Assembly (NCBI GenBank): GCA_009761415.1 | Contig: QUOL01000001.1 | Span: 3,038,001-3,102,000 of the forward strand | DNA from: Sarcomyxa edulis | Taxonomy: Eukaryota; Basidiomycota; Agaricomycetes; Agaricales; Mycenaceae | Direction of reading: 5' to 3' | DNA length: 64,000 nucleotides | Shown here: piece by piece, positions 1 through 10,626 of the stretch | How positions within the stretch are numbered: position 1 is the stretch's first letter | Layout of the letters: each line of letters begins with the position of its first letter | The notes under the pieces: model-generated | What the model saw: the letters and a program-made list of their open reading frames with translations, nothing else | Database searches by the model: none | What the model was told of the DNA's origin: nothing | Made by a program: the position numbers and the translations under genes

Positions 1-230
1 CAGAGCCCGAATCTCCAGTTGAATCCTCTTCAGTAGCCGAAACGAAAGTTCCTGTACCATCAGCGACGACCCCCTCGTCAATAAGAGTCTCTATGATATC
101 GAGAACGTCGGAAACAATGCGCGCAGATGCTGTAGTGGATAGACTCGAAGATGTAGGACCGTCAACTGAATTCATTGAGGGAAGAATAGCTCGAACATTT
201 GGCGCGTTGTCTATACCTTGTTGGCTATGA
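1..230 (+). CDS. 3' end of an unidentified gene (partial)
   Basis: An open frame enters from the left edge (first full codon at position 3) and ends at TGA 228-230, giving about 75 residues. It is rich in Ser, Thr, Pro, Glu and Val at first and ends in a more ordered stretch (VVDRLEDVGPSTEFIEG... then RTFGALSIPCWL). I recognise no domain. It has no need of a start codon because the gene begins outside the window. It could instead be a chance open frame, since 75 codons is not long, but codon use looks coding-like. Confidence 0.4.
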   Translation, partial: EPESPVESSSVAETKVPVPSATTPSSIRVSMISRTSETMRADAVVDRLEDVGPSTEFIEGRIARTFGALSIPCWL

Positions 231-980
231 GGTAAAAACGACTCAGCTCAGCTCAGCAAGATCAAGGATGGTAAATGAAGCCGTACGTGAGGGGGGCGCC
301 GATAGATAGGAAAGCCCCGTTCAACGAGGCAACGAGCAGTAAGAATCGGCTCAAGATGGTGCGAACCATTTGTATTATGTCGGGGGAGGTCGTTGCAGAG
401 GGAAGCACAAACAAGCCTGCTTGTTGTGATAAGATGCTCGAAGCTATCCAGTAGCTCGAGCAAGAAAAAAAAAAGAATCGTGAGCGCCGCTAGCGAAACC
501 GAGGGACGATGGTAACATCTTATATATGTCCCTTATGCGTAAATCCGGTCATCCATGGTGCAGGTCGGTGATACTTGCCATGACAGTCGGAGATGATATA
601 CTTGGTGGATGGCGAGTTCGAAGGAGATATCCAGACTTCAAACGTGTACCGAAGCCGACCGTCTCCCGTTGCCTCCATGCTTGAAGCTGTACGGACGATG
701 AATGACACCGCGACGATAAACTTGATAGTCCCATAACGCGATAAAAGATCCTATATAACCAGTCAAGTGTGCTAGACAGGGTAAAAATATACGCATTTCC
801 GAAGTCGACGTCGTGGTTGGTCGTTGAAGAAGCGCGTCAAGTCGAAGCGCGTCGCAAACATTTTTGGAGTTTGAGAGTCCGATACAGGTGGAATTTTCTC
901 TCCCGAACGTTCACGTCGACGATCTACATCCGCTTACAATCTGCTATTATCTTTTGATTAGCTTGTTACCATCGCCCATA
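231..980. other. Intergenic stretch upstream of the cullin-like gene
   Basis: About 750 bases with only short chance open frames on both strands. A small TCAGC tandem (about 241-256) lies near the left end. The part from about 740 to 980 would be the promoter and 5' leader of the cullin-like gene. I see no convincing TATA box or RNA gene. Confidence 0.5.
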
Positions 981-2061
981 ATGTCTGGATCCAAGGATAA
1001 AGGGAAACAAGTGGTCAAACCCGCGATTATAATTCCTCCTCTGCCCAATCCTTCAGCGGGTAGCGCCAATCCTTCAGCTTCTCTCTCGGCGTTGTGGGGC
1101 TACCTTCAACCCGCTTTGAACCACGTCGTTCGCTCTCCGACAAACGACCCGTCTAAAGCACCCCCCATCGATGTTTCGTACTACGCTGGCATCCATACTG
1201 CTTGCTACAACTAGTAAGAATGGGATCCAGATGTCAACATGTTATTGCTGTACTGAAAACACGGCGAATAGCTTCACGGCCCAGTCCGAATCTGCCAACT
1301 CTTCTGCGCGCGGTGATGATAACGACAAAGGTATCGTCAGTGGCACCGACATATACGAACAGCTGGACAAATACTACGCCGACGTGGCTAAAGAATTGCT
1401 TCTTGGAGCCCCCCAGGATGATTCCACTCTCATCCATTACATCATACCTTGCTTCAATCGATACTCAGCTGGTGCTCAATCTGTCAATCGTCTCTTGAAT
1501 TATGTCAATCGCCACTACGTCAAACGCGCTGTAGACGAAGACAAAGGCTGGCTCCGCCTGAATGACGTCCTCGAATCGGTAGCAAAAACGATAACTCCAG
1601 AGGATACACGCGAAAACATCTCGAAGAGGCTGAGGGAAAGGAGAACTGATGAATTGAAGAAATGGGGCTACGTGGATGGAGGATCCAATGAACTCTTAGC
1701 ACAGGCAGAAGCATGCGCCGAAGCCGCGAGCCCTCTAGATCGCATCGTTCCCGTCTCGTCTCTTGCACTTCGTCGTTTCAGGATCGAATTTATCGAGCCG
1801 TTACTGGCAGTTCCCAAAGTCAAAGGCAAGAAGGGCAAGAAAAAGATACCTACGGCTTCCAGTGGGTCTTCTCCACAGCTCCCTAAAGGCCGCTTAGCTC
1901 GTGCGGTCAAGGAATTGCTCGAATCAAACGGTGGCGAAGAGGAGGAGAAGAATCTGTTGGCGAGTTCACTTGCCAAGGCTTTGAGGAATGTAGGAGTTCG
2001 CACTGATCATCCGCTTCGCAAAAGGTTGGATAAGTTTGTAGCGGCTTTGCCTCAGCAGTGA
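981..2061 (+). CDS. Cullin N-terminal-domain-only protein
   Basis: Two exons, 981-1213 and 1272-2061, joined over a 58-nt intron (GTAAGA...AATAG with a CTGAA branch-like site), give 340 residues. The join restores YNYFT, which matches the YNYCTS segment of CUL1-type cullins. It follows LWGYLQPALNHV (residues about 38-49) and precedes VNRHYVKR (about 155-162) and VSSLALRRFR (about 236-245). All are landmarks of cullin repeat 1, which binds Skp1/F-box adaptors. Normal cullins have about 750-800 residues. Here the homology stops and a Lys-rich linker and a tail follow, so the RING-binding cullin homology domain and the neddylation site are absent. It may be an adaptor-binding decoy or a decaying duplicate. 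The frame is intact and the splice signals look normal, which argues for a working gene. The identification rests on remembered family motifs. Confidence 0.75.
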
Positions 2062-2297
2062 GGGGTACGCGATGATATCTATATATCGTGACTGCTTTCT
2101 TGTACTGGTCTTCATATAGTGCAGCCGCTATCAGGTTGCAACTCTGACGATATTCGTATTCCAGACCTCGGATGATAAGTGCATCTCAACTTTATCTTTC
2201 GATTATATTCAAGACTAGGAAACGAAGAGTCGATATCTTCGAGGTGGAGCTCATATTCTGTAGCTTGCGAATATAAACTGCTCGCCGAAAGTCACGG

Positions 2298-4695
2298 TCA
2301 TCCCTTTCTGTCAGCTTCTCCTCTCGCCACCATTCTCCTGAACCCGGGCCCTCCACCTGGTCCAAAAATCTGGTTACTTGGTACAGGTGGGTTGGCATCC
2401 CGAAGTGTTCCCCAGACGGTATCCCGAACCCATCCATCATTCTTCGCGGCAATATCTCTGAAATAGGTCTGTCCTCTCCCATCGACATACGAAAATGTTT
2501 GCTCCGTCGCCCCCGTGCCATTAATAGCGTGTCTCAACCCGGGCCAATCGTCCATCCCGATTTGACCTGTGGCATGTTGGATTGATCGAATGGCACGGTA
2601 AGGTCCTGTCGGTGGTTGCAGAGCTCTAGTATGTGTGTGCTGGATATCAGAACTGTAGCCTCCTGCCAGCAAAATAAGCAATCAATGCGGTGTTCGAACG
2701 ACTGACAAGTGCATGGATGAGTTGTACCAAATTGAGCCTCGTAGAGAGAATAGTTGGAGAATACGGTAATAGGATATTCGAAGGCATCCCGGAGAACTTG
2801 GACATTCCCGTGGGTCCCAATGGTCGTGCCTGAAGTCGTCTGCTCTGCTATCTGAATTTTCGGACGGTTCAAAAGGACTGATCGAATAATGTCGATTGGT
2901 ATACGTACTTGTATCCATCCCTCGTCCCGATAACTCGCCTTGTTGGAATATGTCAAAGACTGCGTGAAGCTTACGGTATTTGTGCCTTCATCGGTATGTA
3001 GCTGGCTTGCGATAGTGAGTTCTCGACTAGCATTCACCTCTGTCCATACAGTCGTGTTCCCGGCACTAGTACCTCCAGTGGTTCTGATGTCGACGTCACC
3101 AACCTGATATTTCATGATCTTCCCTGTAGTCTTGATAGTCTCGGTGCGAACATGGATACTTCCAGATACAAACCAATCTGAGTTTATGGTCGGATCACTG
3201 CCTTGGCCTACCACACGAAGCGTGATGTTATGCTGAGCGTGCGGAGTGAGTAAGATGGGAATGAACGGTGTGATATCGACGTAGTATGTAGGCTGGTCAT
3301 ATGCTCCGTAAGAGGTCAACGGACGCCAATTGGACGGGGTAATGCCACCGGTATATATGACGGGGTACGGCCAGACCACGCCCGCAATCCGATCATCGAC
3401 TAGGACTTGAACCTCACGGAAAGGTCCTTTTCCGATGATTCCAGTAGCCGCGGGGAAGTAGTTGACAAAATCATCGGGAGTATCTGAAGAGGAGGGGGTA
3501 TTAGTTTCGGCGTTTATATTCTCGAGCAGAGAGAGCGTAACGTACTGAGATACCAGAATTCTTCGTTCGAATTCCCACTACAGTAAATTTCCACGTAAGC
3601 TTCCGTAGCTGTGTCAGGAAGGGATACACTAGTGACGCCTCCCATGTCGTCGTCAATGGTGAAATAATTAGTGAGGTTAGGGGAAAGGTTAGAGAGAGGT
3701 ATGATCATGTCCGATGTTCTGGGTGTTGGAAAACTTTTCGTAGGGGCGTAGAATGTAGCTGCGAGAATGACTGAGGTAGCATAGAGTCAGTACACGTATG
3801 CGATAAAGTCACAGCAAACCTTTACCATCGAATACAGCAGTAATCAACCTGAAAATGATACAAAGATCAGGAAGGTGGAAGCAGTACGAGTAGCATTGAA
3901 CATACAGATCCGGAGCTATGATGTTGCTGAAGTCCATCATCAAATCGCCCTTCTTAGCAAAGAGAGGCGTATAGTAAGTTACGTCCTTGATTCTGGCCCG
4001 GTGAAAAGAAAGTGAGAGGAGGGGACAAGGACCAAAGGGATATCATCCTCACGTATTCCAGATTGTCCCGGTCTTCGTAGGCTCTGCGCTCGAGCTACGC
4101 CAAACTAATATGGACTGAGCAAGCGCAGACTCATAACGAGATCATCCTTACTTTCTGTGTGTGAAAGGTATATAGCCTGACATGTAAGAAATTAGAAAGA
4201 TGAACAGTCCTTGGAGTTGCGGCAACGATCTTACGCTGAGACGATCATACTGAGTACCAATTCTATATAAAATATCCGTCAGGGGTTATGGCAATGTCGA
4301 AGACAAAAAGTCACGTACGAGTAAACAGAGAGATTCAAACTGATCGCAGCCCATTCCCCAACTTTCCCGCATTCTGCGGTGGTGGGTGGAACATACGCAA
4401 CGACTGTCGGAGCACCGTAGGATCCGTCACCAAATGTATGCTTCAAAAGCTCGACCGTACAACTAATGCCGTCTTTCGGGACTACAGGTGGTGCGAAGAC
4501 TTGGAGGTCGATCAATGGAGCGACTGTGCTGTCGTTGGTCGAAAGCGGCACGCGTTTTTCGAGCAGTCCGTCGAAACTAGGATTCTGTGCTAAGCCGGCG
4601 AGTAGCGGGGCAAGTTCGTCCGAAGATAGCTGTGCGACAATCTGAGAAACGCAGTATAGTGCCGCAACTGCACGGAGCAACTTCAAGCAAGCCAT
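2298..4695 (-). CDS. Secreted peptide-N-gl­ycosidase A-type amidase (PNGase A family)
   Basis: Removes N-glycans from glycoproteins by hydrolysing the asparagine side-chain amide, probably outside the cell. The model has ten exons: 4319-4695, 4235-4262, 4152-4176, 4053-4104, 3906-3992, 3826-3848, 3546-3770, 2909-3483, 2728-2851, 2298-2662 (626 residues). All phases agree. Residues 1-21 form a signal peptide ending near IVAQ. Family landmarks appear across splice joins: YDRLSAIYLSHTEIWRSSSA, then the KDVTYYTPLF segment, EAYVEIYCSGN, NEEFWYLNTPDD and the WPYPVIYTGGI segment. The intron at 2852-2908 is 57 nt long, keeps frame and has no stop, so a retained-intron reading frame is also open. The donor of the last intron (2663-2727) is weaker (GTACAA) and is the least certain join. 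It lies head-to-tail with the nuclease gene upstream; both are secreted enzymes. Confidence 0.88.
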
Positions 4696-5081
4696 AGAAT
4701 TGCTCGAGGATCTGGGAAATGTCTATGTGCTGTCCATCTGCAGTGGCTAAATAAATGATATCAGACAGTGTTGATTGCGATTAGTGGATAAGAAAGAGTT
4801 CTGAGAAACTTCGCTAGCTAGTGCACCATGCGCTCGTGCTTCCGAATTGGACGTCAATCATGGTCGCGATCAAGGCTCCGAACTTGTTCCGGGCCATCGT
4901 ACTCAAGAGTCGGATCGCTCTTTAGAAATTATAGCTGTAATGGGCTCGCTTCTGCGAGAGAAGGGCATCACAGAAGATATCGAGAATGCCACTCAAGACT
5001 CGGACGGAAGTTACAACTGGCATATACACTTGTATCACTGTAGAGAAAATACATACATTGGGGACGGATAGTTCAACGCGT
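4696..5081. other. Spacer between the nuclease and the amidase genes
   Basis: About 390 bases holding the end of the nuclease transcript and the presumed promoter of the PNGase A-type gene, both read on the minus strand. Only short chance frames are present on either strand. Confidence 0.5.
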
Positions 5082-6758
5082 TCAGGGTAAGTTCGTGGCG
5101 CCGTCGAATAGGACATTGAGCCAGGCCGCGAGGCGGTATCCTTGCTTCGCGATTTGTGTCTCAATCTAGATTCCAAAAGAATACTGAGCAACAGAAGCGT
5201 CAAAACGACTGAGGAGCTTACTATTGGGACAGCGTTGGTGTAATAATTACTTGTGCAGAGATCTGTACCAGTAGTGTAATCAAAGACGAAGGACTGCTCA
5301 CATGTTAGCAGTGAACAAACGGAGGAAGATCAAATAAACGTACACAATCGAACGAATTGGCGTCCTGAGCCCAGACAAGTGGGCATGCAAGGGGAGTGAT
5401 AGTAGCGTCAGTCGAAATGATCGCCGATATGTCATCCTCGATGCTACGTCTGGCAGTCTTGGTGGTGGAGGAACACGAGATCCAAGAGGCGGCTAGGGAC
5501 TTGTATGTGCCAGTCTGGATGTCATGGGTAAGGACTATGCGATCAAGTATGAGTTAACGAAGAATTTTGACCTTTATGCGAGTTGCAAGAGCGTCTGCCC
5601 ATGTCGTCACACTGTCGCTGTATTCGGCCTTCAGGAGCTTCTCGATCATACCAGTATCTGTGCACTTGTTAAGTAAGTCATGCGCAGTCACAATCTGTTT
5701 GTCAACTGACCCCACAACTGTATGCAGATCGACCTTGGTATGAGTACAACCAAATACACCAACAAAAAAAAGGAATTGCGTACAGCATGCAGATTAGTGC
5801 TGGAACCACTACATTTCACGTCGATGTCGTTGCCACCAACTTCGAAAGCCTCGACGTGTAATGGCTGACCGATATCGCCAATGAACTGACAAAGACACGA
5901 CACGGTATATTTCTGAGCGAGGACCAAGACTCAATAAACACGTACATGATCTTGAAATTACAAGACATGGTTGGAAACCAGTAAATTTGTCAGACACAAG
6001 GTGCACGCACCGATGAACTTGAGGGCTTCTTGACGTTGAGCTGCAGAAAGTGAAGTATCGACGACTCGAGTAGTATAGTTTGCAATTGCAGTGACTATTG
6101 AGTCGAAATGAGTATATCGATATAATAGTTTATAAGAAAACATACGGATGCATTGCCCGTTACCGCAGTCCCGTGTCTCAGAGACGGAGCAGGAAGTGGG
6201 AGGATTGTCTGGCAACAACAAAAGTCGAGTTTGGGCGGAAATATGTAAGAATCTAGAGATCGCAGCGAACCTTCCGCGTCCACAAAGTGCAAAGGCGCTG
6301 ACCTGACCTCGGTCTCAATGAGGGTCATCCTCAGGCAAGGTAACAGACCTCAGCTTACCAGGAATATGCCTTTTCAGACCTGACAGTATCGGCCCACTAG
6401 AAACACGTAAGCATCAAACAGCATGACCAACAGAGGTGTATCCGTTGACTGACCGGGGCTGCAGGACCAAGAGACTCGGAATAGGTAGAACCAAGGGATG
6501 ACTTCACAAAAGCAAGGGCTTTGGTAGAGAGAAACTGGATGGGAAGATTCATACAAAGAAATGTACACCAATGAGATAGGACACTCACCTGCATTGCGAT
6601 ATAACTGTGATTATTTGTCAACAGGATGAATTTGGGATGAATATGCATGTCTAAAGACCATACCCGATAGTTTCATGTCCGTCTTCACCCCAGGCGAGAG
6701 CCCCAGGTGTGAAAGATGACACGGCACCAAGAACCGTGAAGAAGACAGTGGATTTCAT
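5082..6758 (-). CDS. Secreted S1/P1-type zinc nuclease
   Basis: Single-strand-specific nuclease and 3'-nucleotidase of the S1/P1 family, secreted. Fourteen exons: 6664-6758, 6589-6604, 6454-6534, 6359-6396, 6271-6302, 6146-6208, 6011-6094, 5946-5950, 5784-5885, 5711-5717, 5572-5657, 5344-5514, 5222-5293, 5082-5165 (311 residues, every phase consistent). A 22-residue signal peptide ends before WGEDGH, giving the mature N-terminal Trp. Counting from that Trp, the metal ligands fall at W1, H6, D45, H60, H116, D120, H126, H149 and D153, exactly the positions known for nuclease P1. Two exons are tiny. The 5-nt exon completes an Asp codon and supplies H116. The 7-nt exon encodes Leu-Trp and the first base of D153. 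Cysteines lie in NPPTSCS and GNGQC. The C-terminus reads RLAAWLNVLFDGATNLP. Confidence 0.92.
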
Positions 6759-7402
6759 AGTCTGATGACTTCAAAGAGCAGACCGGGTACACTGGGAACG
6801 GTTTCCTCACCACCTTATATGTGTCTTCACGGAGAGATAGGAACGTGCGCATACTTAGTCCCACCGGGAAGCTCAAGAAGTCGATTCATCACGAGTAAGA
6901 TAGTTGTTGGGATATAAGAACGTGTGGTCGATGCCTTTCGATGATTGTTGCACGCGTGTTGCAGTCAGGAAGATACTATTTTTATGGAGAGAATTATCGG
7001 TACAACGCGGCTTGGCAGATTTGTGGCAGATAGACACACATGTATCTTGTTAATTTTGTTGAGAAGGAAGAACGGATATAGCGAGATAGTCAGCGTACCC
7101 AGTTGCCTCGACCTATCCGAGTCCGACTCAAGTACTTACTGGCAGTTAGGCAGGACTGTGTTCGTGAATCGTCTTGACTCTTGACTCTTGAAATTTGAAA
7201 TTTTGGGCGCAGCTGAGTGAGGAGTGCGTGACAAAATCACGAACCTCGTGACCTTGCCGTAACGCCACGTTTCCCGACTGGCGACTGCCGAGTAGCCTAC
7301 GCGTCAACCGCAGGATCCTTAAAAGTTCAGGATCTCAGCTGAATATGAAGCTACAGCTCATCTAACAACATCTCAAGTTCATACCATAATTGTTTTGCCT
7401 GC
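6759..7402. promoter_or_regulatory. Divergent promoter region, nuclease / thioesterase-like gene
   Basis: About 640 bases lie between the divergently read nuclease (minus) and thioesterase-like (plus) genes. No convincing coding frame is present. In particular I found no exon on the plus strand encoding the missing HGLGD-type N-terminus of the thioesterase. A short direct repeat (TTGACTCTTGACTCTTG, about 7172-7188) is visible. Confidence 0.4.
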
Positions 7403-8042
7403 ATGGCTAGTGACCTTTCATATATCTGTCGAGCCGTCGAGATTGCCCTTGACTCATATGCAGCCCTGATCATCAGGTACGATATACTTTCCATGGCCTA
7501 TAATCGAACAGAGGACGAACCAGGAATGCTCGAAAGTGTCCACACTATCGACCAATTGGTTTTGGCCGAGGTCAACGAGGGTATAGATCCTAGTCGAATT
7601 ATTCTTGGTGGGATTAGCCAGGGAGCCGCACTCTCTATGCTGACAGGCTTAACGATCGATACACAAATTGGAGGCTTAGTAGTGTTCAGCGGCCGTTTAC
7701 CATTACAAGAGAAGTTCAAGACCGTGAGTCGTTTCCGCTCCATAAAATTCTGGTACTTCATGGACTCGGTTTCTTTTCTAGATGGCATCATCCCACGCTC
7801 ACTCCCTACCTGTCTTTTGGGGCCATGGCACTGCAGATAATGTGGTTCCAATTCAGTACGGACGCGATTCCGCCCAATTTCTTACATCTGAAATTGGAAT
7901 GAAGTCTGCTTCGGATGAAGAGAAATGGAAAGGACTCTTATTCAAGACTTACGAGGGGCTGGGGCATGATACAAGCTTGGATGAATTGAGCGACCTCAAA
8001 GACTGGTTGGTGCTCGTGGTACCACCCGTGGAGAAGTTGTAG
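7403..8042 (+). CDS. Acyl-protein thioesterase / carboxylesterase-like protein, N-terminally short
   Basis: Alpha/beta hydrolase of the APT1/lysophospholipase family, which removes palmitate from proteins or fatty acids from lysolipids. Exons 7403-7723 and 7782-8042 with a 58-nt GTGAGT...CTAG intron give 193 residues. The nucleophile motif GGISQGAA, the acid region FWGHGTADNVVP and the histidine in EGLGHDTS are all present, so the Ser-Asp-His triad is complete. Homology starts only at about YDILSMAYNRTEDEPGMLES. The first 70 or so residues of the family, including the HGLGD oxyanion loop and first strands, are replaced by unrelated sequence. An acceptor-like CATCAG just before GTACGATATA hints that an upstream exon once joined here, but I could not find it. 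Possibly a 5'-truncated copy or pseudogene. Confidence 0.7.
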
Positions 8043-8195
8043 CGGGATCCTAGTCTATTTGTACTTCCATACTCTTTGAAAATTGACACATGCGACTTGT
8101 AGCAGTCTGAAACGCTGTCGTTTGAGCACCCGATATCTAGAATGAAATAATTCTAGGTGAACTGAAATTTCAACGAGGAGATGCTGTCGTCCTAC

Positions 8196-10409
8196 TCAAC
8201 AACTGGCAAAAGTCAACGGCATATGCCTATGCACGGCAGCAACGAAAATGAGGGAATCCCATTGCTGGCCAACGCCTTGAATCCAGCTTCCACCCCTGTT
8301 TCTATCTGGATCGAACGGAACATAGACAAATCCTCTCCCTTGCTCCATCAACTCGATGTCTGTATACACCGATGAAATTAACACCTTAATAAATCCAGCA
8401 TCGCGTTCTTCGTTCTCATTTACGTAGAAGAAGAATGGAGGGACACCGGCGCTCCCTTCTCCCAGGACCAAGTCCTTACCCGCCCTCAGTGGGGCAATCC
8501 CCGTGCGCGAGTTCGGTGTGTAGAGACTGGAATCGAGGCACCGAGCTCAGTTTCTATGTTTTATGTTCAGATGCAAAATGCAAGATACCTTGTGATGGAA
8601 TAATCTGAAGGATCGAAATAGAATACCGTGCACCACAGGTCTTCTTGAGACTTGGAAAGATAACAGTCAGGATTCATTCACTTTTGTTAGAGACTTGACG
8701 TACATAGTTATGCAGATGAAAAGCATACGATGCATCTGGGTCCCATTGAATCTCCGCCTTTGGCCCCTTGTAAGGCGGAGCGTCCTTGTCCACCCTATGC
8801 AATTCCATCGATATTTTATCCGCATAGGGGTGTTTCGGATTCTCGCGGTATAGGTGAAAATTGAAGCGGACGGCAAGGTTCAACATCTCCCATTCATCCA
8901 GACCGTCCGACGATAGTTGGTCCAGCCGGACGCTTTCAGGACAATTTCCCGAGACTAAAGGATCCCGTCGCTCGATTTCCACCATGTCGTCCTTAATTGC
9001 GACAATTATCTGCGCAGTCTCCGCTTCGGTGCGAATGATATTCATATCTGATATTTCATTCCTCTGCTCATGCTTGCATGCGTCGCTGGCTCCATACGCT
9101 TCGAGCTTTGCTTCGACGTATGCGTGTCGACTGGCGGCCTCGTCATCTTCAGGAGTAGGAGACCGCAAAGCCAGGTTATAAGGCTCGTTTGCCCAGAATG
9201 ACACCATAGCGTGACTACCTTCTATAGGAGAGAATCCATCGTCTCCAGAAACGACGCATTCGAGCGCATGGACCTCGACGGCTGTCATTCTACCCAAAAC
9301 CGATGCAGAGTGAAGTTGGCTGGACCGGACGATAAACTCGGCCCCCTGTGCAATCCCATGTATATCGCCTGCCTCTAAGTGCCAACGGTTAAGATGCGCA
9401 GAATCTTTTGTGACTGGAATCAGACGTTTATCAACTCCTAGGGCTTTTCCCTCGAACAAGATCCGACGACTGTGTCGGCCTTCACACTGCGGGTTTTGGA
9501 TTTGCCGTACGCTATCTGAGTCGTAAGCCGTCAGGGGGCCGATTTTGGACATGATATTAGCGTAGGTAGTCCGAGGCAGATTGCTTTTCCTCAACATTGT
9601 GAGCAACTCGGAGGTAAAGAGCCCCCCAGCGCCACCAGGGCTTTCCCATGATTGTTCATCCTGACGACAGGCGGAGAGAAGGACGTGCGAGGACATATCT
9701 GAATGATGAAGACTAGGCAACATCTTTGCATGTCGAACGGAGGGTTTGCTGACTTTGCCATGCTCATCTGCCAGTAGGGCGTCGGCGAACATGCGGGCGA
9801 TCACTGCAGGGTCTCGGAGAGGCGGTGCGCATCGTGCACGCATCCTCTTTGTAGGATCGATAGACGGACTACCAGATCTCGTTCCGGACCCTGAATGCGT
9901 ATGTAATGTTAGACAAGAACACATGATTTCGGCGGTAAATCCATACCTGAGTGACAACAGTCCATGATGCAGACGATGTTATTGCCTTTCGCATTCGCAA
10001 GCTCAACCAGCATTACGCCTAGTTGTCGATCGAGGATGTCAGGGACAGCATGCCCATTGATTAAGGTATTGCGGTCGGCAGGGCAGATGCTTTCGTAGAG
10101 GCCATCGTCGGTGGGCCAACCCTCTGGTGCTGGAACACGTGAGCCATGGCCTGCGTAGTAAATCACTATGGGGTCGCCGTGCTTTATGTTGGGATTTTTG
10201 ATGAGATGATGTCGAAAAGTGGAGAGGATAGCGTCACGGGACGCTTGGTGATTGATGAGAAGTTGGATATGGTGGGCAGGAACATGGAGGTGGTCCTTGA
10301 GAAATTTTTGTATAGATCTAGCGTCGTAGACTGAGCCCTCGAGGTCTTCAAAACCATCGGAATGGTCTTGATATTTGTCTATGCCGATAATGAGGGAAAA
10401 AAGGTCCAT
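8196..10409 (-). CDS. Caspase-fold (peptidase C14, metacaspase-like) protein
   Basis: Cysteine peptidase of the caspase superfamily. Four exons, 9947-10409, 8704-9890, 8589-8650 and 8196-8526, give 680 residues. The catalytic dyad is visible: His88 in YYAGHGSRV and Cys152 in IMDCCHSG, with the CHSG codons split by an intron and continuing as SGTRSGS. The domain begins directly at the start Met (MDLFSLIIGIDKY), so there is no Pro/Gln-rich prodomain as in type I metacaspases. The region after the caspase domain is long (about 500 residues) and ends with a segment containing NENEERDAGFIK and WDSL, similar to C-terminal parts of large fungal caspase-domain proteins as I remember them. A TATATAAG motif lies about 30 bases upstream of the ATG. 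Role in programmed cell death or incompatibility is only inferred. Confidence 0.82.
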
Positions 10410-10626
10410 TGTGCCAGTGAAGGGGACATGGAAATGACCTTATATAATGGCTTTTCAATGTGCTTTCCACAGCTATGCTGTAGCAGAGCAACATTATCAT
10501 ATGGCGAGACAAAGGCTGTAATAGATTGCTGTAACGAAAGGACAATTCTTCAGAAGTGATTCGTGTTGATTTTGATGATGGTAGCCAAACACATACGGGC
10601 CCAAGTCTCATGACTATCGTCACGCG

